Shown: positions 55,764 through 64,000 of the stretch, in pieces
How positions within the stretch are numbered: position 1 is the first letter of the stretch
How the letters are laid out: each line of letters begins with the position of its first letter
Source: Planctomycetaceae bacterium
GTDB taxonomy: Bacteria > Planctomycetota > Planctomycetia > Planctomycetales > Planctomycetaceae
Length of the DNA: 64,000 nt
Direction of reading: 5' to 3'
Assembly: GCA_002724315.1 (NCBI GenBank)
Contig: PBOJ01000014.1
Span: 33,774-97,773 of the forward strand
Notes under the pieces: generated by a model
Databases searched by the model: none
Told to the model about the DNA's origin: nothing
What the model saw: the letters and a program-made list of their open reading frames with translations, nothing else
Program-made: the position numbers and the translations under genes

Positions 55764-56810
55764 TTATCCGGCCGACGGCTTGGGTGTGCGGTCCAGCAGC
55801 CAGATGTTGCGGAAACGGACCGGGTTGCCATGGTTCTGCAACTTGGTCGGCAACAGCATCGACCCCTCGGGCTTGCCGGCCCCCGTCTTCCGCTTGACCT
55901 CGAGATTGTCGTGAATCAGCACTCCGTTGTGCCGTACCGTCAGGCGGGCGTTGCGGGTCTTGTTGCCCGTGGTGTCGAATGTCGGGGCGTCCAGGTCGAT
56001 GTCGTAGGTTTGCCAGCTCAACGGCGGCAAACACATGTTGGTTGCCGGCTCGATGTATCGGTAAAGACCGCCACACTCGTTGTTCTTTCCGGCCAGGCCA
56101 AACGAATCCAGGATCTGCACCTCGTAACGACTCTGCAGATACACGCCGCTGTTGGCTCGGCCCTGCCCCCGGGCGAATGGCATGAAGGGAAGACGGAATT
56201 CCAGGTGGAGGCGAAAACTGCCGTAGGCGTATCGCGTTTCGGTGCCCTCCATCAACAATCCCGACTCGGTGACCTTGGCGGATTTGAAGAAATCGGTCGA
56301 GCCGCCGTCGAAAAGTGCCACGGCGCCTTCCGGCGGCTTGGCTCCCATTGTCGGGCTGACCCGGTGCACCCGGTTCAGCTTGGCGATCACCCCGTCAAAG
56401 GACTTCTGGAAGAAGATCGCGTGGTCGTTGCCCACGTCGATCTGCAACGGCCCATGGATGAACCGGGCCGTGTTTCCTCGACGCTGGCCGGGAATCCGCA
56501 CACGGGCCTTCCCGATCGCTCCGGCTCCCGGCAGACCTCCGGCGTACTCGACCGCTTCGAACTTGCCTCCGCCCAGCGAGATCACCTGCAAGCCGATCGG
56601 GCGGAAATCCTGGGATCCGGTCAATACCCAGCCGATGTATTCTCCCTGCAGCGTAAAGTCGACCCCGGCAGATTTTGGGTCGACAAAAGCCTGCTTGGTG
56701 TCCTGGGCGAATGCCTGCGAGTGCGCCGTCACGAGCCCCACGGCAGCCGCCGTGGCCAATACGCACATCATACGGTGGCAGCACGAATTCAGGTTGGTCT
56801 TGGACTTCAT
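55764..56810 (-). CDS. Secreted DUF1080 (3-keto-disaccharide hydrolase-like) protein
   Basis: 348 residues: signal peptide with SQAFAQ cleavage, an N-terminal beta-rich part (GEYIGWVLTGSQDFRPIGLQ), then a DUF1080 jelly-roll domain from about residue 150. Motifs are ALFDGGSTDFF, LHLEFRLPFMP, NSGVYLQSRYEVQILDSFG, WQTYDIDLDAPTFD and VRFRNIWLLDR. DUF1080 proteins are abundant in planctomycetes and bind or cut sugars; some hydrolyse 3-keto-glycosides. Secretion fits work on external glycans. Confidence 0.88.
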   Translation of the reverse strand: MKSKTNLNSCCHRMMCVLATAAAVGLVTAHSQAFAQDTKQAFVDPKSAGVDFTLQGEYIGWVLTGSQDFRPIGLQVISLGGGKFEAVEYAGGLPGAGAIGKARVRIPGQRRGNTARFIHGPLQIDVGNDHAIFFQKSFDGVIAKLNRVHRVSPTMGAKPPEGAVALFDGGSTDFFKSAKVTESGLLMEGTETRYAYGSFRLHLEFRLPFMPFARGQGRANSGVYLQSRYEVQILDSFGLAGKNNECGGLYRYIEPATNMCLPPLSWQTYDIDLDAPTFDTTGNKTRNARLTVRHNGVLIHDNLEVKRKTGAGKPEGSMLLPTKLQNHGNPVRFRNIWLLDRTPKPSAG

Positions 56811-56913
56811 CGGCCTCGATTCCCGTCGCTGGTGTCAATCGGTGCAAGTTGCCAGAAGTCTCCAGTGTGACACCCATGGTCAGGCGATGGCAAGTCGTAG
56901 TCCAGGGATCGAA

Positions 56914-57543
56914 TCACCCGGCAGTGCATCTCCAACGACCGCGGTGGATTTCCGATCCGGCCCGTCGTCCCTTGCGGTCGTAGCTGGTCAGGTAATCCAT
57001 GTCGTGTTCGGGATCTTTCAGGTCCGGGAGCGGTTCTTCATGAAAATCGGCATGGTGATCGACCAGGTTCCGTATGGTCTGAAAATACTCTCCGACATCG
57101 CTCCAGGAATGCAGTTCTCCTCCGTGCACGAGCACCCCGGCGACGAGTTCCAGGAACTCGTCGTTGAAGATCCGCCGTCGCCGGTGCTTGCGTTTCCACC
57201 AGGGGTCGGGGAAGTAGACGTGGACAGCCGCGACCGATCGTGGTTTGACGAGTTTTTCGAGTGCCACCCGTGCGTCGCCACCGAGCACACGGGCATTGGC
57301 CATCATCCGCTTCTTGAGTCGTCGCGCCGTCCGCCGTCCCTCCCGATAATCGATCTCGATACCGCAGTAGTTCGTCTCGGGATGGGCCGTCGCCGAGTTG
57401 ACCAGGAACAGCCCGCGACCGCAGCCGACATCGAGTTCGACAGGGTGATCGTTTCCGTAGAATTCGGACCAGTTGAGTACACCGTCGAGGTCGTCGAGCG
57501 TGAGAAACCAGGGCGCAAGGTCCTCTGTCGGTGGTGGTCTCAT
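56914..57543 (-). CDS. trmB: tRNA (guanine-N7)-methyltransferase
   Basis: 209 residues. TrmB features: ELDVGCGRGLFLVNSA (motif I with SAM site), YCGIEIDYREGRRTARR, VYFPDPWWKRKHRRRRI (the PDPW-K-RH catalytic motif) and a C-terminal TSYDRKG. It methylates G46 in the tRNA variable loop. It lies downstream of the FabZ-like gene by 41 bp on the same strand. Confidence 0.95.
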   Translation of the reverse strand: MRPPPTEDLAPWFLTLDDLDGVLNWSEFYGNDHPVELDVGCGRGLFLVNSATAHPETNYCGIEIDYREGRRTARRLKKRMMANARVLGGDARVALEKLVKPRSVAAVHVYFPDPWWKRKHRRRRIFNDEFLELVAGVLVHGGELHSWSDVGEYFQTIRNLVDHHADFHEEPLPDLKDPEHDMDYLTSYDRKGRRAGSEIHRGRWRCTAG

Positions 57544-57584
57544 GGGGACACCCGTCGCAGGTCACACCAATTGGGCGGCTTGCT

Positions 57585-58085
57585 TCAGTCGATCTGCTGA
57601 TTACGGTTGATCGGCACGCCGACCATCGTGCCACAGAAAACCATCCGGTCTCCGACGAACCCCTGGAAATCGAACTCGGCCCTCCGCTGCGGTCGGACCT
57701 TGGTCACCTGGGCCATCAACACCAGTCGCTCGCCCGGGAAGACAGGGTAACGGAACTTCACGTCGTTCATCCCGCCGAATCCCAGGTAATCGCCTCCGAG
57801 GACGTTGTATTTCCGTGCGAAGAACCCGGCCAGTTGAGCCGCACATTCGCACATCACCACCCCGGGCATCAGTGGAAAACCGGGCATGTGCCCGGTGATC
57901 CAGAATTCGTCGTTGCTGACGTCCTTGTAGCCGACAAGCCCCCGGGCGTCCTCGTCGACCATCAACACGGCGGTCAACTGTTCCATCTGGTGACGCTGAG
58001 GATTCACCTTGCGGATTTCCTCGAGATCGAACTCGGGGTTGTCGAAGTCGAGCGGATCGAGTGGGAAGAGTGATGGAGGAGGCAT
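57585..58085 (-). CDS. FabZ-like 3-hydroxyacyl-ACP dehydratase
   Basis: 166 residues, single hot-dog domain. The catalytic pair H66 and E80 lies in WITGHMPGFPLMPGVVMCE with the 14-residue spacing of FabZ, followed by CAAQLAGFFARKY and FRYPVFPGERLVLMAQV. Likely dehydrates 3-hydroxyacyl-ACP in fatty-acid or lipid A precursor synthesis; the N-terminal 45 residues are longer than in FabZ. Chlamydial and planctomycete paralogues exist, so a secondary role is possible. Confidence 0.82.
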   Translation of the reverse strand: MPPPSLFPLDPLDFDNPEFDLEEIRKVNPQRHQMEQLTAVLMVDEDARGLVGYKDVSNDEFWITGHMPGFPLMPGVVMCECAAQLAGFFARKYNVLGGDYLGFGGMNDVKFRYPVFPGERLVLMAQVTKVRPQRRAEFDFQGFVGDRMVFCGTMVGVPINRNQQID

Positions 58086-58115
58086 GGTGGTGGGGGACGT
58101 TGGGTGTTGAGCGGG

Positions 58116-59075
58116 TTATTCGAGTCCGAGAACCGTCAGGACCTGGGTGAGTTCTGTGAGCAGACGATCGGGCCGCATGTCCGGGTCCCGGACCTCCTCC
58201 TTGCTGGCTTCAAAGCTGGCACTGTCTCCGGCATACAACGCGGTCTTCATTCCCAGTTTCTTGGCAACGGCGAGGTCGTCTCGCAGTCGACTTCCGACGT
58301 GGAGCACCTCGCTGGGTTCGATTCCGTCCTCGGCCAGCCGATCGAGACAGGCTTGATAGAGGGGAGGCGAGGGTTTTCGGAGACCGAGCTGGCACGAGAG
58401 TGTCATGGCGTCGGCGTCGAGCAACTCGCCGAGGGGCGGTAGTGTAGCGTTGCGTCCGAGACCTCGCAACAACTGGACGAGTGTGAAGGGCTGGGCGTCG
58501 GCCAGCAGGGTCTGACGGCGTCCGGAACCGGCGATCGTTGTCAGCACACCCGCTGCCCCTTCGGCCGCCGCGACTCCCTGCAGAGACTGGTGAAAGAAAA
58601 ACGCCACCTTCTCGGCAAACTGGTTCTCGTCTCCGTAGAAATCCTCGTCGATCTCGTATTCGTTCTGCACCAGCCGTCCGATGAGAGTCTGCCAGAGGTC
58701 GGCGGCGTTGACCTGGGGAAAGTGGCCCGTGCGGCCGGTGCCGGCCATCTGTTTCAACTCCAGGCACTCGCGGTACTGATCGTAGAGGTACTGCCAGGCC
58801 GCCCCGGGCTTGCGGCTCATGCTGTGCCACATGTTGAAAGCCTTGATCGTCTTTTCCATTGCGACCTGCATTCTCACCTTTTGCGGGTGATCCAGTTGCA
58901 GGCATCCGTCACTGATTCTCAGCACAGTGCCGTAGACGCTCCAGGTGACCGCCGCAATGCCCTTCAGTGGCTTGGCGAACGCGGTGGCCTTGACCGGTTC
59001 GACCGGCGGCGGCACCGGCCAGGTGTGGTCCTGGCCGTCGAGCCACTTGGCGAATTCCATCAGCGTCTGGGGCAT
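58116..59075 (-). CDS. HAD-fold protein lacking the catalytic aspartate
   Basis: 319 residues from ATG at 59075. Similar to haloacid-dehalogenase-like hydrolases but with key changes. Motif I, normally FDVYGTL with nucleophile Asp, reads WSVYGTV with Ser46 in its place. Motif III LGLRKPSPPLYQACLDRL is kept. Motif IV HVGSRLRDDL (from 259) has Ser where Asp is usual. The cap domain between has about 150 residues. It is probably a non-catalytic HAD or uses different chemistry. It follows the DUF255 gene by 32 bp on the same strand. Confidence 0.75.
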   Translation of the reverse strand: MPQTLMEFAKWLDGQDHTWPVPPPVEPVKATAFAKPLKGIAAVTWSVYGTVLRISDGCLQLDHPQKVRMQVAMEKTIKAFNMWHSMSRKPGAAWQYLYDQYRECLELKQMAGTGRTGHFPQVNAADLWQTLIGRLVQNEYEIDEDFYGDENQFAEKVAFFFHQSLQGVAAAEGAAGVLTTIAGSGRRQTLLADAQPFTLVQLLRGLGRNATLPPLGELLDADAMTLSCQLGLRKPSPPLYQACLDRLAEDGIEPSEVLHVGSRLRDDLAVAKKLGMKTALYAGDSASFEASKEEVRDPDMRPDRLLTELTQVLTVLGLE

Positions 59076-59107
59076 GGGAGTCGGAAAGTACCAGGGAGGG
59101 GTGGGGG

Positions 59108-60997
59108 TCAGTCGGAGGAAGAACCGGACGAGGAGTCGAGCCAGTCGTCGAGGGCCAGCAGGGCCTGGCCGCTGGCAAGGGGTTGCTGGGCCATTTGGCT
59201 GGACATCAACACCAGGCAATCTACCGCAGCATCCCGCCAACGGTCCTCCGCGGTCAACTCGAACAGCTTCAAAAGTGCCGTCGCCGCCATCCCGTTTCCC
59301 GACGGGGTGGCGTTGTCGCTGGTGTGCTTGTAGCGGGCGATCAAGGCTTCGGAGTCGTCGGCGGTGAAATAGAATCCTCCCGGGAGGTCCGGCGGTTGCG
59401 CCTCGGGGTCGCCGAATCTCGTCAGCAACTGTTCGGCCAGTTCGACAGCTGACTTCCGGAACTCGTCTCCCTGTTCGTCTCGAGCCAGTTCGCAGAGTCC
59501 ATCAAGCAGGCAGGTGACATCGTCGAGGAAGGCGGGAAAGCGGGGCTGGTCATCCTTGGTCGAATGCCCCAGTCGGCCGTCGTCGTCACGGATGTTCTGC
59601 CAGATGTCCCTCGCAGCCGCTTCGGCCGCCTGGCGGTAGCGGGGCTCTTCCAGTGTACGTGCGGCGGAGGCCATCGCGGTGATCATCATCCCGTTCCAGG
59701 CGACCAGTACCTTGTCGTCGCGGTCGGGTGCAACTCGCCCCGAACGCACCTCCAGCAACCTTTCCCGGCACGCCGCGAGGGTGGTGGCCAGTTCACCTTC
59801 GTCGATTCCGAGTGCCGCGGCAGCCTGGTCGTGGGGCTTGGGCCTGTTGAGGATGTTGGTGTTCTCCCAGTTGCCATCGGCCGTCACGTCATAGCAGTAG
59901 CAGAATGCCTCGGCGTCGGATTCTCCCCGGCTCTCCACCAGTATCGCCTTCACCTCCTGTTCGCTCCAGACGAAGAACTTCCCCTCCTCGCCTTCGCTGT
60001 CAGCGTCCTGGGTGGCGTAGAAGCTTCCCTCTGGCGAGGTCATTTCCCGGAGCACCCAGTCGAGTGTTTCCCGAACGATCTCGGGATACCGCTGGCAGCC
60101 CGTGGCTGCGAACCCCTCGAGATAGGCCGGCACCAGCAGGGCGTTGTCGTAGAGCATTTTCTCGAAGTGAGGCGCCAGCCAGACGGCGTCGGTGGAGTAG
60201 CGATGGAAGCCCCCACCGAGTTGATCGTAGATTCCGCCGCCGGCCATCCGGTCGAGTGTCAGCCGGGCCTGGCCCAGGCAGGCATCGTCGCCGAATCTCC
60301 GGTGGCAGCGCAGCAACAGTCGAACGTCCATTGGGTGAGGGAACTTGGGGGCGTTGCCGAAGCCGCCGTGTCGGGTGTCGCCGGCCGCCAGGAGCTGTTT
60401 GCGGACGTGGTCAAGCAGGCCGGTGTCCAGGGGTTCACCCGGCCCCGGTCCCCGGGTCACCTCGCCGACCCGTTTCACGGCGTCAGCCAGTTCGTCGGCC
60501 GCCTGCTCCAGTTCGTCCCGTCGGGTGTTCCAGGCCTCGGCCACGTGCGTGACGATGTCGGAGAAGCCGGGCATACCCATCGACGCGGTCGGCGGCCAGT
60601 ATGTGCCGCCGAAGAACGGCCGTCCGTCGGGCGTCATGAAAACCGACATCGGCCAGCCACCCCGTCGGGTCAGCAGCTGAACGGCGTTCATGTAGACCTG
60701 GTCGATGTCGGGACGTTCCTCGCGATCGACCTTGATCGCGAGGAAGGACCGGTTGAGCAGCTCGGCGATTTTCTCGTTCTCGAAACTCTCCCGCTCCATC
60801 ACGTGGCACCAGTGGCAGGCGCTGTAGCCGACCGAGAGAAAGATTGGTCGGTCGAGTTCGCGGGCCTGCTCGAGGGCCTCCGGACCCCACGGGAACCAGT
60901 CGACCGGGTTGTGCACGTGCTGCAACAGGTAGGGGCTGGTTTCTTCGGCAAGCCGGTTGACCGGGCGATCGGCGTGGGAGTCTTGCGAAGAGGCCAT
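59108..60997 (-). CDS. YyaL/DUF255 thioredoxin-domain protein
   Basis: 629 residues. N-terminal thioredoxin-like domain: [37 protein letters not shown] (C-x-x-C near 60), [19 protein letters not shown] and [15 protein letters not shown]. The rest is an alpha/alpha-barrel like N-acylglucosamine 2-epimerases, with [14 protein letters not shown] and [16 protein letters not shown]. This matches SPATA20/YyaL proteins, whose substrate is unknown. First gene of the long minus-strand run ending at 51.0 kb. Confidence 0.92.
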   Translation of the reverse strand: MASSQDSHADRPVNRLAEETSPYLLQHVHNPVDWFPWGPEALEQARELDRPIFLSVGYSACHWCHVMERESFENEKIAELLNRSFLAIKVDREERPDIDQVYMNAVQLLTRRGGWPMSVFMTPDGRPFFGGTYWPPTASMGMPGFSDIVTHVAEAWNTRRDELEQAADELADAVKRVGEVTRGPGPGEPLDTGLLDHVRKQLLAAGDTRHGGFGNAPKFPHPMDVRLLLRCHRRFGDDACLGQARLTLDRMAGGGIYDQLGGGFHRYSTDAVWLAPHFEKMLYDNALLVPAYLEGFAATGCQRYPEIVRETLDWVLREMTSPEGSFYATQDADSEGEEGKFFVWSEQEVKAILVESRGESDAEAFCYCYDVTADGNWENTNILNRPKPHDQAAAALGIDEGELATTLAACRERLLEVRSGRVAPDRDDKVLVAWNGMMITAMASAARTLEEPRYRQAAEAAARDIWQNIRDDDGRLGHSTKDDQPRFPAFLDDVTCLLDGLCELARDEQGDEFRKSAVELAEQLLTRFGDPEAQPPDLPGGFYFTADDSEALIARYKHTSDNATPSGNGMAATALLKLFELTAEDRWRDAAVDCLVLMSSQMAQQPLASGQALLALDDWLDSSSGSSSD

Positions 60998-61090
60998 GGG
61001 TGAGGATCGTAAGGACTCTGCGACCGAATGTGGAGCATCTCGACCGCCGAACTCGTGCTAGACTCTGTCATCCGGTTCGGGAGCGTGTCG

Positions 61091-62260
61091 ATGCGAATTG
61101 TTCTCACCGTATTTCCCACAGCGTTGGCAGTCAGTCTGTCGCTGCTGCTGTGCGGCGCAGCGCCTCCCGAAAGGATGCTCGAAAAGATCACCTTCGATGA
61201 CGACGGCAAATCGAGGACGATCTCGGGTCGCGTGGTAGTCAAGGCGCAGGACGGTGGGCTGCTGGTGCAGGAGCGGGACGGGCGGTTGTGGACGGTGACA
61301 GCCGAGGTGCTCGAGAAACGCGTCACGACGACGAAACCGTTCCGGCCCGAGGGGGTCGACGAACTGGGCAAGCGGCTGGCGGCCGAACTCGACAAGTCGG
61401 TGTCACCGGGTTTTCACGTGACCCGCACGCGTCACTACACGATCGTCTCCTCGGCTGATCCGCGGTTTGCCCGCTGGACGGGACGGCTCTTCGAGCGGTT
61501 GCGGACGGCGTTCGTGGGGTACTGGAAAGGCCGGGGAGTGGAGTTGTCCGAACCCGAGTTTCCTCTGGTGGCGATCGTGCTCAAGGACCGGGCACAGTTC
61601 GCGAAGTTCATCCGCGTCGACGCGAAGCTCGATCCCACCTCCTCGACCGGTTACTACTCGATTCTCTCCAACCGCATCGTGATCTACGACATTGCCCGGA
61701 TTCCCGGCCAGCCGCCCGCGGCGACCGCGGTCGAGATCCAGCGACGTCTGTCGACGGCTCCACAGGCCATCGCCACGGTGGTCCACGAGGCGGCTCACCA
61801 GATCGCTTACAACTGCGGCCTGAATCAGCGGCTGGCCGACAACCCGTTGTGGTTGGTCGAGGGGATGGCGGTGTTTTTCGAGACGCCAGACCTGAGGAGC
61901 CGGTCGGGGTGGCGGACCGTGGGCAAGGTGAACCTCCCGCGGCTGGCGAGGTTCACTGACTTTGTCCGCCGCCGTCGCCGGCCGGGGTCTCTCAGGAGCC
62001 TGGTTCGCAGTGACCGGCGGTTCCGCGAAGGCGAATCGGAGGCGGACGCATACGCCGAGGCGTGGGCGTTGAATTACTTCCTGTTGCGAACCCGCCGCAA
62101 GCAGTTCGCGGCCTATTTGAAGACCGTCTCGGCCAAGCCGGTGCTGAGGTGGGATACCCCGGAAACGCGACAGGCCGATTTCGAAAAGGCCTTCGGTGAG
62201 GACTGGGACCAGCTGGACCGGGTATTCGTGAAGTACATGAGCCGGGTGCGGATGAAGTAG
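61091..62260 (+). CDS. Secreted DUF1570 putative metallopeptidase
   Basis: 389 residues from ATG at 61091, with a signal peptide (LTVFPTALAVSLSLLLCGAA). The family motif is H232-E-A-A-H236 in VVHEAAHQIAYN, an HExxH zinc site, with a downstream Glu in NPLWLVEGMAVFFE. Such DUF1570 proteins are numerous in planctomycetes. A peptidase role is inferred from the motif only. Upstream of the 32-residue protein gene on the same strand. Confidence 0.83.
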   Translation: MRIVLTVFPTALAVSLSLLLCGAAPPERMLEKITFDDDGKSRTISGRVVVKAQDGGLLVQERDGRLWTVTAEVLEKRVTTTKPFRPEGVDELGKRLAAELDKSVSPGFHVTRTRHYTIVSSADPRFARWTGRLFERLRTAFVGYWKGRGVELSEPEFPLVAIVLKDRAQFAKFIRVDAKLDPTSSTGYYSILSNRIVIYDIARIPGQPPAATAVEIQRRLSTAPQAIATVVHEAAHQIAYNCGLNQRLADNPLWLVEGMAVFFETPDLRSRSGWRTVGKVNLPRLARFTDFVRRRRRPGSLRSLVRSDRRFREGESEADAYAEAWALNYFLLRTRRKQFAAYLKTVSAKPVLRWDTPETRQADFEKAFGEDWDQLDRVFVKYMSRVRMK

Positions 62261-62293
62261 CCCGCAGCCTTTCCTCAACCCAAGGTTCTCTCC

Positions 62294-62299
62294 TACAAT
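62294..62299 (+). promoter_or_regulatory. -10 element for the 32-residue protein gene
   Basis: TACAAT has 5 of 6 consensus bases and lies 67 nt before the ATG at 62367. The -35 (TTCCTC at 62271-62276) is weak but spaced 17 bp away. Confidence 0.35.
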
Positions 62300-62311
62300 C
62301 GTCCTTTCCCC

Positions 62312-62335
62312 GCGGGATGGATGTTGTCATCCCGC
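62312..62335 (+). promoter_or_regulatory. Leader hairpin before the 32-residue protein gene
   Basis: GCGGGATG (62312-62319) and CATCCCGC (62328-62335) pair perfectly over 8 bp with an 8-nt loop. It lies between the putative -10 and the ATG at 62367, so it would be in the 5' leader. No T-run follows, so a regulatory or protein-binding role is likelier than termination. Confidence 0.4.
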
Positions 62336-62366
62336 CTGACCGGCTCTCTGACGGAACCTCGATCTC

Positions 62367-62465
62367 ATGGCCAAGACGACTCGCAAGCTGAAAAAGGCCA
62401 ACCACGGTCGCCGTCCTGCCAGCGCCAAGGCGCGCAAGGCCAAGCGGAAAAAGTACCGGACGTAG
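62367..62465 (+). CDS. 32-residue strongly basic protein, possible small ribosomal protein
   Basis: MAKTTRKLKKANHGRRPASA followed by a second Lys/Arg-rich dozen residues ending KYRT. 16 of the 32 residues are Lys, Arg or His and there are no acidic residues. It is reminiscent in size and charge of tiny ribosomal proteins such as bTHX, and I believe near-identical sequences recur in planctomycetes, though I cannot confirm by search. A plausible -10 and a leader hairpin precede it. Too small for usual gene finders; start is the only ATG and codon use matches the neighbours. Function not proven. Confidence 0.6.
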   Translation: MAKTTRKLKKANHGRRPASAKARKAKRKKYRT

Positions 62466-62500
62466 GTCGTGGCGGCTGCAGTCCCCACGGGGATCCGAGC

Positions 62501-64000
62501 TCAGGCCGCGGTCGGCGACTTGTCGGGCTCGGCCGTGACGTTGTGGCTCCACCACAGTCTCTTGGGCAGGCAACCGGCTCCGGCGATCAGCAGCTGGCTG
62601 CCGCAGAAGATTCCCAGGTACATCATCACGCCCTCGGTGAATCCGTAGCTGTGCAGCCCGACGCCCAGTTCGTTCACTCCGAACCAGCTCCAGCTGACGG
62701 TGATGTTGCCGAGCACGGCCAGCACGGCCAGCCCGCGGTCTTTGATCATGCCGTCCCAGCGGGCGTGCAGGACCAGGGCGTTCCAGAGCACGATGATCAG
62801 GGCCCCGTTCTCCTTGGGGTCCCAGCCCCAGAATCGGCCCCAGCTGTCGTCGGCCCACAATCCGCCCAGCACCGTGCCGACGAAACTGAAGAACATCGCC
62901 GTGCAGGTGGTGCCGTAAATCGCCCGGGCGAGGTTCTTGCCCACCGAATCCGACAGTGACGGAGTGCAGACGCCGCGGAGGATGTAGACGATGCCCAGCA
63001 ATCCTGCCACGTAGGTGCTGGTGTAGCCTTCGGTGATGCAGACCACGTGCGTGGCCAGCCAGAACTGGGTATCGAGAACGGCAACCAGTACGGTGAAGGT
63101 GTCACCGTCGCCCGCCAGGTTCTTGGCGATCAGTAATGTGGCGAAGCCGGCCGCCGAGGAGATGACGTTGCCCATGCCCATCCGGTACACCCGTTCGATG
63201 ATGATCCCGGCCACCACCGCCGCCCAGCCGATGAAGACGGCTGATGAGTAGAGATTGGTGACGGGTGGTCGTCCGGAGATGACGATCCGCGAGACCAGCC
63301 CGTAGGTGTGCAGGGCGAATGTCAGGTAGACCAGCCACAACGCCGCCCGGTTGAACGTCTCGGGCGCGGCCAGCCAACTGAGTGCCACCAGCAGAAAGAC
63401 GGTGACGTAGAGGCCAATCGCGAGATAGAACGGATCGAAGTTGTTGAAGTGGTGTTCGAATCTGGCCTTCCAGCCCCGGTAGTCTTTTGGGGACTCCGTC
63501 TCGTAGGCCTCGCGGAGCTTTTCGACTTCGAGGTTGAACGTTTCGGCCTGGCCGGCTTCCCACGCGGCGAAGATCTCGCCCAGTCGCCGGCAGCCGACCG
63601 GCGTTTCCGCCGCGAGTCCCTGTGGGCCGACAACCGGAACCAGTACACCGGAGACCTGCTGTGTGATCCCGTCGAGAACTTCCTGGCGGACCCGGCCGAC
63701 CAACCGTTCCCTTTCCTCGGCGGTTAACTGGTCCATCTGGCGTTGTATTGTCACACGCAATTCGGCCGGTGTTCCCGCCAGCCCCTGCTGTCGGGCCCGG
63801 ACAACGACCTGGTCGATTGCCCGGCTGAGGACGTTGGCCTCGAAGCCCGGATCTCGCAGTTGGCCGAAACGGCGGACAAGTTCGGTGGCCAGTGCTCCGG
63901 GAGAGTCGACCTTCCATTCGGCTGCTGCGTCACGGGCCCACGCTCGCAGAGATTCCAGCGACAGTGTCTGCCACTCGAGTTCCGCCGACGGCACTGCCAG
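62501..64000 (-). CDS. ccsA: Cytochrome c assembly protein CcsA/ResC type, 5' part missing
   Basis: At least 499 residues; the frame is open at the right window edge, so the N-terminus is missing. The first part is a soluble helical region (about 190 residues, probably extracytoplasmic), then about eight transmembrane helices. The tryptophan-rich heme-handling motif WGRFWGWDPKENGAL is clear, with conserved His in the helices (LTFALHTYGL, LATHVV, LVLHARW, GLHSYGF). It exports or presents heme for attachment to CxxCH in the System II (Ccs) pathway. Planctomycete versions are large fusions with a ResB-like part, which would lie outside the window. Confidence 0.85.
   Translation of the reverse strand: MAVPSAELEWQTLSLESLRAWARDAAAEWKVDSPGALATELVRRFGQLRDPGFEANVLSRAIDQVVVRARQQGLAGTPAELRVTIQRQMDQLTAEERERLVGRVRQEVLDGITQQVSGVLVPVVGPQGLAAETPVGCRRLGEIFAAWEAGQAETFNLEVEKLREAYETESPKDYRGWKARFEHHFNNFDPFYLAIGLYVTVFLLVALSWLAAPETFNRAALWLVYLTFALHTYGLVSRIVISGRPPVTNLYSSAVFIGWAAVVAGIIIERVYRMGMGNVISSAAGFATLLIAKNLAGDGDTFTVLVAVLDTQFWLATHVVCITEGYTSTYVAGLLGIVYILRGVCTPSLSDSVGKNLARAIYGTTCTAMFFSFVGTVLGGLWADDSWGRFWGWDPKENGALIIVLWNALVLHARWDGMIKDRGLAVLAVLGNITVSWSWFGVNELGVGLHSYGFTEGVMMYLGIFCGSQLLIAGAGCLPKRLWWSHNVTAEPDKSPTAA

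Overview
This is a GC-rich (about 63-65 %), gene-dense bacterial chromosome segment that reads as Planctomycetota. The pointers are a double-length UvrA, a DUF1080 protein, a DUF1570 protein, a sulfatase and a FGE-like protein, a small secreted Tyr/His-rich protein, a CcsA-type cytochrome c assembly protein ending in a planctomycete-style tail, and many GTG/TTG starts with weak Shine-Dalgarno sequences. LpxB, LptE-like and BamD-like proteins indicate a Gram-negative type outer membrane. A RodA/FtsW SEDS protein and a DUF368 (undecaprenyl-phosphate translocase family) protein indicate peptidoglycan synthesis.

Layout. 1-3.4 kb: 3' end of lgt, a secreted FKBP isomerase, a sodium:solute symporter and a convergent small HTH protein. 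3.5-6.2 kb (minus): ABC transporter of the NMT1/THI5 type (ATPase, permease, lipoprotein). 6.3-9.7 kb (plus): a remnant of transhydrogenase pntA, then a tightly coupled idh-coaX-MnmE-like GTPase unit. 9.7-14 kb: a membrane protein with one heme c motif, a GT-C-like membrane protein (minus), RodA, a small lipoprotein. 14.3-19.4 kb: sugar isomerase-like protein, four-domain S1 protein, FGE-like protein, isochorismatase-like protein, hemB. 19.4-26.8 kb (minus): a zinc-ribbon protein coupled to a 2316-residue tandem UvrA. 26.9-31.6 kb: DUF368 protein, M28 peptidase, small secreted protein, orphan N6-adenine methyltransferase. 31.7-36.2 kb (plus): recO, BamD-like lipoprotein, LptE-like lipoprotein, sulfatase. 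36.2-40.0 kb (minus): ftsY, rhaB, hflX. 40.0-40.7 kb is the only large intergenic region; it holds a minus-strand intrinsic terminator and palindromes but no ORF. 40.7-43.4 kb: unknown protein, PH-domain protein, HD phosphohydrolase. 43.6-51.0 kb (plus): a cluster of DUF2079, DUF3604, YfhO-like and SGNH proteins, probably for surface glycan or glycolipid work. 51.0-61.0 kb (minus): Gfo/Idh/MocA oxidoreductase, lpxB, trkH, methyltransferase-like protein, DUF1080 protein, trmB, FabZ-like dehydratase, a HAD-like protein lacking its catalytic Asp, and a YyaL/DUF255 protein. 61-64 kb: DUF1570 protein, a 32-residue basic protein gene, and the 3' part of ccsA.

Most of the window is housekeeping. No CRISPR array, phage, IS element, tRNA or rRNA was seen. 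The places most worth a second look are the UvrA fusion with its unknown C-terminal domain and its coupled zinc-ribbon gene, the MnmE-like GTPase without the modification motif, the 32-residue basic protein with a hairpin in its leader, the structured intergenic region near 40.2 kb, the pseudo-HAD gene, and the 43.6-51.0 kb cluster. All family assignments are by eye from motifs; no database search was run.
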